From assembly GCA_037445225.1 (NCBI GenBank), contig JBBIKW010000001.1, positions 186,001 through 250,000 on the forward strand: 64,000 bases of DNA, written 5' to 3'. This DNA is from M3007 sp037445225 (GTDB lineage Bacteria; Bacteroidota; Bacteroidia; Chitinophagales; Saprospiraceae). The stretch's first letter is position 1; every line of letters starts with the position of its first letter. The position numbers and the translations under genes were made by a program. Of the stretch, positions 43,777 to 52,361 are shown piece by piece. The notes below the pieces were generated by a model, which searched no databases, had not been told where the DNA came from, and saw only the letters and a list, made by a program, of their open reading frames with translations.

Positions 43777-44703
43777 CTACCGAAACTCAGGCGGCCGAAC
43801 TACCGTAAACACGCGCGAGATGTTGAACCCAAAGCGAATACCGTTGGGAGAGCCAAACCACCGATCGGTGGTCTCGGTGATAAACCCTTTGTATGTCATG
43901 TCGGCCGAGTTAGTAAAGTGCAGCTGAAAGACGTGTCCGCCGGTCTCGATGTCGAAACCCAACGACAAAACATTGACATACTGCGGCGCCAACTGATTGG
44001 GCAGCACATAGTAGTATTCCGCATTGAGCGTGACGCGGCGCGTGAGCCGAATGCGCCCGGCAATGCCCATTGAGAATACGTCGTTTTTCTCAGCTCGCGT
44101 GGCCACCAAATTGCGGTGTACCAAGGTGGGCATTAGCTGCAACGTGAGGTAGTCGTTGAACTTGCGCGCCAACAGCAGCTGAAAGGTGTAGTATAGGCGG
44201 GAAGAAAAGTAATTCTTGCGCTCCGGATCGGCAAAGCGCACCGTCTTAATTTGAGCATCTACCAGGCCGGAAAGGCTAATCGGCATAGCGCGTTTGCCGA
44301 TAGATTGACGCAAGATCTTGTACTTGACAAAGCCGTCGTAGATCTTTTCCTTGCTGTTGCGCCCAATGCCCACCATGAGGCGGTCGCTGATGCCGTAATC
44401 TAAACCCAGGCGGATGGTTGCTCCGTCGAGGCCAAACATGTCGTACAGCCCGTTGTTGAGCGGCGAGAAGCGGTGCGAAATCTTGAAGTCGAGCACGCCC
44501 GCCCCCGTGTTTTCGATAGAGTGGCCGTTAACAACTCGCGTCGTTTTAAAGCTGGCGGTAATGTATTCGGTCTGTGGCTCTTCCTCTTCCAAGAGCGATA
44601 AGAGGCTGTCGTCTTGAGCATAAGCTCCGGAAAAGGCATTCCAAAGCAGTGCTCCTAACACCAGGTAGCGCGAACGGCGCAATAGTAAACAGCGGATATC
44701 CAT
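43777..44703 (-). CDS. DUF5777 beta-barrel outer-membrane protein
   Basis: This 308-residue protein has a signal peptide (LVLGALLWNAFSGAYA) and alternating strands matching a small outer-membrane beta-barrel of the DUF5777 family. Key stretches are ITASFKTTRVVNGHSIENTG, GVLDFKISHRFSPLNNG, YDMFGLDGATIRLGLDYGIS and HVFQLHFTNSADMTYKGFIT near the end. Its function is unknown; family members often accompany c-type cytochrome or YceI proteins. None of these lies nearby. Confidence 0.85.
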   Translation of the reverse strand: MDIRCLLLRRSRYLVLGALLWNAFSGAYAQDDSLLSLLEEEEPQTEYITASFKTTRVVNGHSIENTGAGVLDFKISHRFSPLNNGLYDMFGLDGATIRLGLDYGISDRLMVGIGRNSKEKIYDGFVKYKILRQSIGKRAMPISLSGLVDAQIKTVRFADPERKNYFSSRLYYTFQLLLARKFNDYLTLQLMPTLVHRNLVATRAEKNDVFSMGIAGRIRLTRRVTLNAEYYYVLPNQLAPQYVNVLSLGFDIETGGHVFQLHFTNSADMTYKGFITETTDRWFGSPNGIRFGFNISRVFTVVRPPEFR

Positions 44704-44939
44704 AGCAGTACAGTGTTTTTATTTTCAGAAAGATGGCGCAAAAATGGCTTTGCAAATATCCATCTCAGGAGCATAAAAATAGGTCGTTTGTCCGTCGGAA
44801 ACGGAGTTTGGGTGGAAAAAGTGGATTTTTTTCGTGCTGATGGAGAAACAGGTCGGTGCGGCCGGCAGGTCGGAAACGCCCGCGCCCAAGCGCATCCAAA
44901 GAATTAACCTTTCTTTGCGCTGTCTTTGACCGCATCATT

Positions 44940-45830
44940 ATGTCCCTTGCTCCTCGCGTAGCCGGCTTTACTTTTGTGCGCAATGCCCTACTGTACGACT
45001 ATCCGGTGACGGAAGCCATTCGCTCAGTGTTGCCGCTGTGCGATTACTTCGTGGTGGCGGTAGGGCGTTCTGAGGACGACACCCTCGACGTGGTGCGCAG
45101 CATTGGCGACCCGCGCTTGCATATTGTGGAGACGGTCTGGGACGATGCGCTGCGCAGCGGCGGCCGCGTGTTGGCGGAGGAAACAAACAAAGCGTTTGAC
45201 GCCATTCCGCCCGAGTACAACTGGTGTTTTTATATCCAAGCGGATGAGTGCGTCCACGAAGAGGACTTCCCCGCCATCCGTGCCGGCATGGAGCGGTGGT
45301 GGAACGACCCTCAGACGGAGGGCTTGCTTTTTCATTATCGGCATTTTTACGGTTCGTACGACTACGTCGGTGCTGGTCGGCGATGGTATCGCCGCGAGGT
45401 GCGCATCGTGCGCAACGACAAACGCATTCGCTCTTGGCGCGACGCCCAGGGTTTTCGAAAGGAGGGCCGAAAGCTGCGCGTTCGCTTGCTCGATGCTTAC
45501 ATCTATCACTACGGCTGGGTAAAGCCGCCCGAAGCGCAACAGCGCAAGCAGCGCCATTTTCAGCGCTGGTGGCACCCCGATGAGGTCGTCGAGCGGTGCA
45601 TCGGCAATGCCCAAACCTACGTGTACGACGACACCGAGCCGCTAGAGCGATTTTGGGGCACACACCCAGCGGTCATGCAGCCGAGGATTCAAGCGCTCAA
45701 CTGGCAATTTTCCTCCGACCCTACCCGCATGCGCTGGTCTTGGAAGGATCGCCTTTCGCGCTGGATAGAAAGGCGCACCGGTTGGCGTCCGGGAGAGTAC
45801 CGGAATTACCGCCTTTTAAAGGAGGCCTAA
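44940..45830 (+). CDS. GT2-like glycosyltransferase
   Basis: This 296-residue protein starts VAGFTFVRNALLYDYPVTEA and carries DYFVVAVGRSEDDTLDVVRS, then WCFYIQADECVHEEDFPAIR near 95-114, where QADE stands in for the DxD metal motif. The C-terminal third is basic and contains HYGWVKPPEAQQRKQRHF. It looks like a stand-alone nucleotide-diphospho-sugar transferase of the GT2 superfamily. ATG 44940 is chosen because upstream codons are not conserved-looking. No partner gene is adjacent; it is convergent with the FAD dehydrogenase gene. Confidence 0.7.
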   Translation: MSLAPRVAGFTFVRNALLYDYPVTEAIRSVLPLCDYFVVAVGRSEDDTLDVVRSIGDPRLHIVETVWDDALRSGGRVLAEETNKAFDAIPPEYNWCFYIQADECVHEEDFPAIRAGMERWWNDPQTEGLLFHYRHFYGSYDYVGAGRRWYRREVRIVRNDKRIRSWRDAQGFRKEGRKLRVRLLDAYIYHYGWVKPPEAQQRKQRHFQRWWHPDEVVERCIGNAQTYVYDDTEPLERFWGTHPAVMQPRIQALNWQFSSDPTRMRWSWKDRLSRWIERRTGWRPGEYRNYRLLKEA

Positions 45831-45849
45831 TTTGAGCGACAGGGTAGCG

Positions 45850-47439
45850 TCAATCCTTTAGTGCGGCGGCTATAGCCTGGGCTACGCGCTGGCCGTCCAT
45901 AGCGGCGCTGAGGATGCCGCCAGCATAGCCAGCACCTTCGCCGCAGGGATACAGATAGGGCGCATCGGGATGCATGAGCGTGTGCGCATCGCGTGGGATG
46001 CGTATAGGCGCGCTGGTGCGACTTTCCGGACCCACCACCACTGCCTCTGCAGTCAGATAACCTCGAAACCGACGGCCAAAGTGTTTTAGCCCTTCGCGCA
46101 AGCGCCGATAGATAAAGCCGGGCAACAGCTCATACAAAGGCGCGACAAACAGTCCTGGGATGTAGGATGAGGGCGGCAGGTCGGCCGACAAGCGCCCCGC
46201 CACAAAATCCGTCAGGCGCAGAGCCGGCGCGCGCTGGGAGCCATCCCCTGCGGCAAACAGACGCTGCTCCACCTCTGCCTGTAGCGCCATATGGGCAAAA
46301 ACGCCGTGGCTGCGCCAAGGATGCGTGTCGGCTGCTTCTACGGCTACCACCACGCCCGAATTGGCAAAGGGCGAATCGCGGCGGCTCATGCTCATACCGT
46401 TGGTGACGAGTTCGCCAGGCGCCGTAGCTGCCGGCACGATGAGGCCGCCCGGACACATGCAAAAGGAGAAGACCCCGCGGCCCTCCACTTGACAGGTAAG
46501 GCTATAGCTCGCCGCCGGCAGATGTTCGCCGCGCTCTGAGCGATGGTATTGCACGGCGTCGACCAACGACTGCGGATGCTCTACGCGAACGCCCAAGGCA
46601 AAAGGCTTGGGCTCGATGCGCAGACCGTGCTCCTGTAACAGGCGGTATACGTCGCGCGCCGAATGCCCTGTAGCCAACACCACAGCATCGCCTAACCATT
46701 CGCGGGTAACTGAAACGTCTTCTCCCAGTCCTTGTGTGACAACGCCCTGCATGCGTCCGGCAGCATCTCGGATGAGGTGGATCATCCACTGCTCGAAATG
46801 CACTTGGCCGCCGTAGTGCTCGATCGTGGCGCGCAGCCGCTGCACTATGCCGGGGAGCTTGTTGGAGCCAATATGCGGGTGGGCCTCGACCAAAATATCG
46901 CTATTGGCCCCGTGCTCTACCAACAGCCGCAGCACCTTGCGCCAGTCGCCTCGCTTCACCGAACGGATGTACAGCTTGCCGTCGGAATAGGTTCCCGCTC
47001 CACCCTCCCCGAAACAATAGTTTGAATGAGGATTAACCCGTCCAAACTGTTGAATAGCCCTTAGGTCGCGCCGCCGCGCTCGGACGTCTTTACCGCGATC
47101 GAGTACGATGGGTCTGATGCCCAACGACAGCAGCTCCAAAGCGGCAAAATATCCTGCTGGTCCAGCGCCAACGATCAAGACGCGCGGGGCGCGTTCCGAT
47201 ACCGGCCGAAGGGTGTCCAACACAGCGGGGTCGGGAGAGAACGCCTCGTCGACCCCGTATACCTGTATGCGAACGCGATACACCGGCGCCGGCCCGCGCG
47301 CATCCAAAGAGGAACGCAGCAGCGCTATGTGCCCGATGTGTTCGGGCATGCAGCCTATTGCTTGCGCAGCCTTCTGCTTCATGCGCTCCGCATCGCGTCG
47401 CTCCTCCGGCAACAGCACAATCTCTACCGTATTAGCCAT
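45850..47439 (-). CDS. FAD-dependent dehydrogenase (COG2509 type)
   Basis: This 529-residue flavoprotein has the FAD motif VLIVGAGPAGYFAALELLSL near 87-106, then FGEGGAGTYSDGKLYIR near 142-158, which marks the COG2509 family of uncharacterised dehydrogenases. A second NAD(P)-type stretch (DAVVLATGHSARDVYRLLQE) and a C-terminal PYLYPCGEGAGYAGGILSAA with the FAD-binding GEGAGYAGG follow. It lacks a signal peptide. The upstream gene (47489-47971) is on the same strand 49 bases away. The substrate is unknown. Confidence 0.9.
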   Translation of the reverse strand: MANTVEIVLLPEERRDAERMKQKAAQAIGCMPEHIGHIALLRSSLDARGPAPVYRVRIQVYGVDEAFSPDPAVLDTLRPVSERAPRVLIVGAGPAGYFAALELLSLGIRPIVLDRGKDVRARRRDLRAIQQFGRVNPHSNYCFGEGGAGTYSDGKLYIRSVKRGDWRKVLRLLVEHGANSDILVEAHPHIGSNKLPGIVQRLRATIEHYGGQVHFEQWMIHLIRDAAGRMQGVVTQGLGEDVSVTREWLGDAVVLATGHSARDVYRLLQEHGLRIEPKPFALGVRVEHPQSLVDAVQYHRSERGEHLPAASYSLTCQVEGRGVFSFCMCPGGLIVPAATAPGELVTNGMSMSRRDSPFANSGVVVAVEAADTHPWRSHGVFAHMALQAEVEQRLFAAGDGSQRAPALRLTDFVAGRLSADLPPSSYIPGLFVAPLYELLPGFIYRRLREGLKHFGRRFRGYLTAEAVVVGPESRTSAPIRIPRDAHTLMHPDAPYLYPCGEGAGYAGGILSAAMDGQRVAQAIAAALKD

Positions 47440-47488
47440 GCTTGCGTCGTTCCGTATCTATCGGAAAATCCCTATTCTGAAGTTGCCC

Positions 47489-47971
47489 TTAAGGCGTTTT
47501 TCGCCGAAATCGCTTGGGCTTATCGACTTGGTCGGCCCGCCATTCTTCCGGATAAAACTCATAAAAGTCCGGAACAAAGACCTTTATCGTCGTCTGCTCT
47601 AAACACTTGATTTTTTCTCTGGATCGAAACGCATAGATGGGCGCGCGCTGGCGCGTTTTAGAGTAAATGCGCAGCGTGTCCCCTCGGTACTCCGTCTCCA
47701 AGGCGTAGCGGCCTCGGCTGATGAGCGTATCCACCAAGTCGGGCGAAGCGTTCCACACCTGTACGTTTACCTCGGTGAGAATGGCCGTTCCTGCCCACGT
47801 GTGCACCTCGGGATAGGTGAAGTTCACGACATCCAACACGATGGCTTCGGCAGAGTCCACGTTAAAGACCTGGTACACCGTGCGCTCCATCTGGCCAAGG
47901 GCGCGCGTCGACGTCCAACCGCCGCAAATCCCTATGAACCAAATTCCTATGAACCATTTCTTTTTCGCCAT
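47489..47971 (-). CDS. Secreted hypothetical protein
   Basis: This 160-residue product starts with a signal-like sequence (WFIGIWFIGICGGW). The mature part has a beta-rich body: TVYQVFNVDSAEAIVLDVVN, then TAILTEVNVQVWNASPDLVD, ALETEYRGDTLRIYSKTRQR and LEQTTIKVFVPDFYEFYPEE. I do not recognise a named family. ATG 47971 is used because the signal begins there. It may share an operon with the FAD dehydrogenase downstream. No metal or catalytic motif is seen. Confidence 0.65.
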   Translation of the reverse strand: MAKKKWFIGIWFIGICGGWTSTRALGQMERTVYQVFNVDSAEAIVLDVVNFTYPEVHTWAGTAILTEVNVQVWNASPDLVDTLISRGRYALETEYRGDTLRIYSKTRQRAPIYAFRSREKIKCLEQTTIKVFVPDFYEFYPEEWRADQVDKPKRFRRKTP

Positions 47972-48113
47972 TCTCCAAAGACAGCTTTCCAGCGAAGATG
48001 TAAACTCCTCATTTTTGCCCAAAGTTCCGCATTTTCGACGACGCGCCGTACACTTTCCTTTGTACCCACTCTGCATCAGCTCTACAGATTGCCGCCAAAC
48101 GCATTCCTTCCTT

Positions 48114-48500
48114 ATGAATATCGAACAACTGCGCACCTACTGCATGAGCAAGCCGGGCGCGAGCGAAGACTTTCCCTTCGACGAGACAACCTTGTGTTTT
48201 CGCGTGGCAGGCAAAATTTTCGCGATCACCGACCTATCGGCAGAGCGCTTCCAAGTCAACTTGAAGTGCGAACCGGCCTATGCATTGGAGCTGCGCGAGC
48301 GCTACCCAGAGGTACAGCCCGGATGGCATATGAACAAAAAGCACTGGAATACTGTCGACTTTGAGGGTAGATTGGGCGAAGCGCTGCTCCGGCACTTGAT
48401 AGACCATTCCTACGAGCAGGTGGTAAAAGCACTATCTCGATCGCAGCGGTCTGCCTTACTCCCAAACGAGCAGGGCTACCCCGGAAGTGATGAGGGTTAA
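48114..48500 (+). CDS. MmcQ/YjbR family protein
   Basis: This 128-residue protein has the YjbR signature: EQLRTYCMSKPGASEDFPFD at the start, ETTLCFRVAGKIFAITDLSA, the CEPAYALELRERYPEVQPGW block and the conserved HMNKKHWNTVDFEG. The family has a CyaY-like fold and is called a DNA-binding protein on weak grounds. ATG 48114 is chosen since family homology begins there. Its 3' end overlaps the convergent membrane protein gene by 45 bases. Confidence 0.9.
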   Translation: MNIEQLRTYCMSKPGASEDFPFDETTLCFRVAGKIFAITDLSAERFQVNLKCEPAYALELRERYPEVQPGWHMNKKHWNTVDFEGRLGEALLRHLIDHSYEQVVKALSRSQRSALLPNEQGYPGSDEG

Positions 48501-49058
48501 ACCCGTGATAAGTCCGGCGCTGTGCTCCCAGGCGTGCCAGTCCAAGCGCTTTAAGCCATTCGAGGCCAGCCAAACCCACGCCAACATACCCGCAACGCTA
48601 AAACCCGTATACACTAATGCCACCATCCCAACGAAGGGCCACCCATACTGCCCAGCGGCCAAGAAGTAGCCTTCCACTTCCAAGCACGGCGAAAAAAACA
48701 TGGCGATTGCGAGCGTGCCCACTACTCCGCAGTTGGTGTGCGGAGGGCGCAAGTGGAAGTGGTGATGTCGATGATGCTGATAAAAGTAAAAAAGGCCCAA
48801 TGCCATGAGCAACACGGGGGCCACCCAGCGGGTGAATAGCGTTATTTGGTTCGAAATCCAATGCCCAAGGAGTGCCAACAACATTCCCAACAGCACAGTG
48901 CTCAACACGTGCGCCAGGCCAACGACAAGGGTTACCCAAAGAGTGCGCCGCAAAGCCCACCGATGTTGGCGGGCGATGGCGACGATGGGTAGCCAATGGC
49001 TGGGGATCAGGGCGTGAAAGAGACTTAAAACAATACAGCCCAGTAAAAGAGCACTCAT
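48456..49058 (-). CDS. Polytopic membrane protein, metal-transporter-like
   Basis: This 200-residue protein has about six membrane helices (SALLLGCIVLSLFHALIPSH; LWVTLVVGLAHVLSTVLLGM). Polar His motifs lie in helix 1 (HALIPSHWLP), and a loop near residue 95 reads HHRHHHFHLRPPH. These features resemble UreH/HupE/NicO-like small metal permeases, so nickel or another metal is a plausible cargo, but I cannot name the family firmly. It is a single gene with TACTTTTG at 49094-49101 upstream. The last 45 bases overlap the MmcQ gene on the opposite strand. Confidence 0.65.
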   Translation of the reverse strand: MSALLLGCIVLSLFHALIPSHWLPIVAIARQHRWALRRTLWVTLVVGLAHVLSTVLLGMLLALLGHWISNQITLFTRWVAPVLLMALGLFYFYQHHRHHHFHLRPPHTNCGVVGTLAIAMFFSPCLEVEGYFLAAGQYGWPFVGMVALVYTGFSVAGMLAWVWLASNGLKRLDWHAWEHSAGLITGLTLITSGVALLVWE

Positions 49059-49093
49059 GGCACAGGCGTGTTGTAGGCGTCTGTTTAAATGGT

Positions 49094-49101
49094 CAAAAGT
49101 A
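49094..49101 (-). promoter_or_regulatory. TAnnTTTG promoter element (TACTTTTG, minus strand)
   Basis: An exact minus-strand -7 element 36 bases upstream of the metal-transporter-like gene. Confidence 0.55.
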
Positions 49102-49145
49102 CACCTTTCGCGGAAAAGCTGCTGAACGGTTGCTGACTGCGAACT

Positions 49146-49153
49146 TACCTTTG
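49146..49153 (+). promoter_or_regulatory. TAnnTTTG promoter element (TACCTTTG)
   Basis: An exact -7 element 88 bases before the CaCA antiporter start, divergent from the promoter at 49094-49101. Confidence 0.5.
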
Positions 49154-49241
49154 CGCGCTACACCGCGCTGAGAGCTTTCACTCTGTATCGAGATCGCTTT
49201 ACCCGGTGTTTGCCTCTTGCCGCACAGCTCATCCTGAATTC

Positions 49242-50210
49242 ATGCTTTTCAACTTTTTACTTGTTGCGTTAGGTATTGCGCTGGTGAGCGGTGGTGCCCA
49301 CTATTTGGTGGAGGGCGCTGCTGCCATTGCTAAGCGATTAGGCGTTTCCGATTTGGTCATCGGCATGACGGTAGTGGCCTTTGGCACTTCTATGCCGGAG
49401 CTAGTGGTCTCTATGGCTGCTGCTCTGCGCGGCTCTGGAGAGGTCGCCCTCGGCAATGTCATCGGCAGCAATACAGCCAACATCGGGCTCATCTTGGGTC
49501 TGACGGCCATCATCCAGCCGATGCGCATTCGCCACGCCACCATCTGGCAAGATATTCCCTTCAGCTTTGTCGGCATCATTGTCGTCTTAATCATGGCCAG
49601 CGACCCTACTTTGGACCGCTCTGGGTCGGCCGTCATCTCCCGCGCCGATGGCTTAATCTTGCTGTGTTTCTTTTCCATTTACTTGTACTATACGTTCAGC
49701 ACGGCGCGCAAAGAGAGGTCGGTAGCGGAAGACATAAAGCGGCATCCGCTGTGGTTGGCCCTTTTGTGGGTGATCGGCGGTTTGGCGGCACTGTCATATG
49801 GCGGCCGCCTGACGGTGGACGGCGCTGTGGGGATTGCGCGTGCTTTAAGCATTAGTGAGGCCATCATCGGCTTGACCTTAGTGGCTGTGGGCACGTCGCT
49901 GCCCGAGTTGGCCACTTCAATAGCAGCGGCCCTGCGCGGAAGGGCCGATATGGCCATGGGCAACGTCGTAGGGTCCAACATCTTCAATACGTTCTTCATT
50001 CTGGGCGTTAGTGCCTCCGCTGCGCCGCTGCCGATTGGAAAGATTACGGCGGTAGATTTTTTGGCCTGCTTATTGGCTACGGTGCTGATGTTTGCCAGCG
50101 GTTTGGTGTGGAAGCGGCAGATCATGTACCGCCCGAAAGGGGGCGTGTTGTTGGGCCTGTACCTTCTCTACTTAGTATGGCTGGTATTCGAAGCATTGGG
50201 TTGGGTGTAG
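49242..50210 (+). CDS. Calcium/sodium antiporter (CaCA, YrbG-like)
   Basis: This 322-residue antiporter has the two inverted alpha repeats of the cation/Ca2+ exchanger superfamily. The first holds MTVVAFGTSMPELVVSMAAA with EVALGNVIGSNTANIG, the second LTLVAVGTSLPELATSIAAA with MAMGNVVGSNIFNTFFILGV. Each repeat carries the acidic transport residue (GTS-PEL). About ten membrane helices are present. It exchanges sodium or protons for calcium at the inner membrane. It is convergent with the nagB gene. ATG 49242 is chosen over an earlier in-frame non-ATG start. Confidence 0.95.
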   Translation: MLFNFLLVALGIALVSGGAHYLVEGAAAIAKRLGVSDLVIGMTVVAFGTSMPELVVSMAAALRGSGEVALGNVIGSNTANIGLILGLTAIIQPMRIRHATIWQDIPFSFVGIIVVLIMASDPTLDRSGSAVISRADGLILLCFFSIYLYYTFSTARKERSVAEDIKRHPLWLALLWVIGGLAALSYGGRLTVDGAVGIARALSISEAIIGLTLVAVGTSLPELATSIAAALRGRADMAMGNVVGSNIFNTFFILGVSASAAPLPIGKITAVDFLACLLATVLMFASGLVWKRQIMYRPKGGVLLGLYLLYLVWLVFEALGWV

Positions 50211-50224
50211 GGTGCGCAGTGCGC

Positions 50225-52165
50225 TCAGCCCTTCCAGCGCACGAAGGCCTCCATGGCCTCGTACTCAGCCAGCCCTAGAGCGCGGTAAGTGTTGGCGGTA
50301 GCGCGGTTTCGGTCTTCGGCGCGCTGCCAAAATTCGCGGCTATCGTCGCCGGGGAAGGGTGGGCGATCCTTTTGGCTCTGATGCATGAAGATGGCTTGCC
50401 GTTTTTTGCGCAATTGCTCTGGGCTCATGGGTACCGCCATCTCGATTTCGTGTACCGCCCACTCGTGCCAAGCGCCACGGTACAGCCACAGCCAACAGTC
50501 TTTCATCCAGGACCGCTCTTCAAGCCGGCGGAAGGCTGCAAATACGGCGTCCAAGCAGGTGCGGTGGGTTCCGTGCGGGTCGGCCAGGTCGCCTGCGGCA
50601 TACACCTGATGCGGCTGAATGCGCTCTAACAGGTCGACAATGAGGGCAATATCGGCTTCACTGAGCGGCATCTTGCGCGTGGCACCGGTCTCGTAGAAGG
50701 GCATGTCCAAGAAATGGATGTGGTCGTCGGGCAAGCCAATAAAGCGGGCGGCGGCTCGCGCTTCGCCACGCCGAATAAGGCCCTTTATGGTGCGCACCTC
50801 GGAGATGTCCAAGGGCGCCGGCCCCTTGTTGCGCAGGAAGTAAATTACTTTCTCGTACAAGGCACGGCTCGATTCGGAGAGGATCTGTTGGTTTTGACCG
50901 AACTCCAGCATGAACTCGGCATAACGGAGGGCGTCGTGGTCGTGCACGGCGATGTTGCCCGAGGTCTGATAGGCCACGTGCACGTCGTGCCCTTGGTCCA
51001 CCAAGCGCTGGAAGGTACCTCCCATAGAGATGACGTCGTCGTCGGGGTGCGGACTAAAGATGAGGACGCGCTTTCGGGGTGGGTGTGCTCGTTCGGGCCG
51101 ATTCGAGTCGTCGGCATTGGGCTTGCCACCCGGCCATCCGGTGATGGTGCGCTGCAGGCGGTTGAAGATGCGGATGTTGAGCTCGTAAGAGTTGGCCTCT
51201 TCGATGATCAGTTCGCTTAAACCGTGCTCGTTGTAGTCTTCATCAGTGAGCTTCAAAATGGGTTTGCCCGTCTGCTGAGAGAGCCACACCACTGCCTTGC
51301 AGATGAGGTCGTCCGTCCAGTTGCAGATGCCTACCAGCCAAGGCGCCTTCATGCGCGTGAGCTCTTCAGCAGCGCTTCGGTCTAAGATGACCTTGGTGTT
51401 GGGGTGCTTTTGCAGGAAGGATGCCGGTACAGAATGTGTCACTTCGCCCTCTACCGCCTGGCGGATGATGTGGGCCTTGTGCTGTCCAAACGCCATCAGG
51501 TAGATGGTTCGCGCCTTGAAGATGCTGGCAATCCCCATAGTGATGGCCCGATAGGGTACTTCGTCTTCACTTTGAAAGTCCTTCAACGCGTCGTGGCGCG
51601 TCAGGTGGTCGAGGCGGACCATCCGCGTGAGCGAGGTCTCCCAAGAGCCGGGCTCATTGAAGCCGATGTGGCCTGTACGCCCGATGCCCAAGATTTGGAT
51701 GTCGATTCCGCCAGCCAGGTCGATCAGCTTTTCGTAGCGCTCGCAGTGCGCCGCCACTTCCTCGATGGGCAGCGTTCCATCGGGGATGTGGATGTTTTCC
51801 GGCAAAATATCGATGTGGTCGAACAGATACTCGTGCATGAACCGCCAATAGCTCTGGCGGGCCTCCTTGGGCATGGGGTAGTATTCATCCAAGTTAAACG
51901 TCACCACGTTGCGAAAGCTCAGCCCTTGCTCCTTGTGCATGCGCACCAGCTCCTCGTACACCTTGATGGGCGTACTTCCCGTAGCCAATCCGAGCACCAT
52001 CTTTTCGCCATCCTGTTGTTTTTGGCGAATAGCTAAGGCGATGCTTTGCGCCACATATCGAGAGGCCTCGCGCGCATCGTCCCAGATGCGCACAGGGATT
52101 TTTTCGAAGGACTTAAGTTCGTATTTTAGGTATCCTGGAGTACCTTCTCGTTTAATGCTAATCAT
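50225..52165 (-). CDS. Glucosamine-6-phosphate deaminase fused to PIG-L/LmbE deacetylase
   Basis: This 646-residue two-domain enzyme has residues about 1-290 as NagB: VLGLATGSTPIKVYEELV near 56-73, NVVTFNLDEYYPMPKEAR, GIGRTGHIGFNEPGSWETSL and SVPASFLQKHPNTKVILDR. Residues about 375-646 are a PIG-L deacetylase with RVLIFSPHPDDDVISMGGTF (the zinc HPDDD) and DLADPHGTHRTCLDAVF. NagB turns glucosamine-6-P into fructose-6-P and ammonia; the fused domain could deacetylate GlcNAc-6-P just before. Fusions of this build occur in Bacteroidota. ATG 52165 is chosen; TACTTTTG lies at 52191-52198 upstream. Confidence 0.93.
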   Translation of the reverse strand: MISIKREGTPGYLKYELKSFEKIPVRIWDDAREASRYVAQSIALAIRQKQQDGEKMVLGLATGSTPIKVYEELVRMHKEQGLSFRNVVTFNLDEYYPMPKEARQSYWRFMHEYLFDHIDILPENIHIPDGTLPIEEVAAHCERYEKLIDLAGGIDIQILGIGRTGHIGFNEPGSWETSLTRMVRLDHLTRHDALKDFQSEDEVPYRAITMGIASIFKARTIYLMAFGQHKAHIIRQAVEGEVTHSVPASFLQKHPNTKVILDRSAAEELTRMKAPWLVGICNWTDDLICKAVVWLSQQTGKPILKLTDEDYNEHGLSELIIEEANSYELNIRIFNRLQRTITGWPGGKPNADDSNRPERAHPPRKRVLIFSPHPDDDVISMGGTFQRLVDQGHDVHVAYQTSGNIAVHDHDALRYAEFMLEFGQNQQILSESSRALYEKVIYFLRNKGPAPLDISEVRTIKGLIRRGEARAAARFIGLPDDHIHFLDMPFYETGATRKMPLSEADIALIVDLLERIQPHQVYAAGDLADPHGTHRTCLDAVFAAFRRLEERSWMKDCWLWLYRGAWHEWAVHEIEMAVPMSPEQLRKKRQAIFMHQSQKDRPPFPGDDSREFWQRAEDRNRATANTYRALGLAEYEAMEAFVRWKG

Positions 52166-52190
52166 GGTCGACAAGCAACTGTTCTTGAGG

Positions 52191-52198
52191 CAAAAGTA
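52191..52198 (-). promoter_or_regulatory. Promoter of nagB-PIG-L gene (TACTTTTG, minus strand)
   Basis: A minus-strand -7 element 26 bases upstream of the gene, with a CAA (TTG on the minus strand) 17 bases further out at 52216-52218 as a candidate -33 element. Confidence 0.6.
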
Positions 52199-52361
52199 AC
52201 AATTGCGTAAGGGCCCAAGGGCAGGAAAAATTTTAGGAGATATGCCAGCAAGGACTATCCCTTCAGATATTAGATGTGCGGTTAAGCACCTTGCCCTGCT
52301 GCAAGTGTGAAGAATGCTTTTGTTCAATCCTTACGGGCCTTTTTTTCGTAAAGCATTGCAT

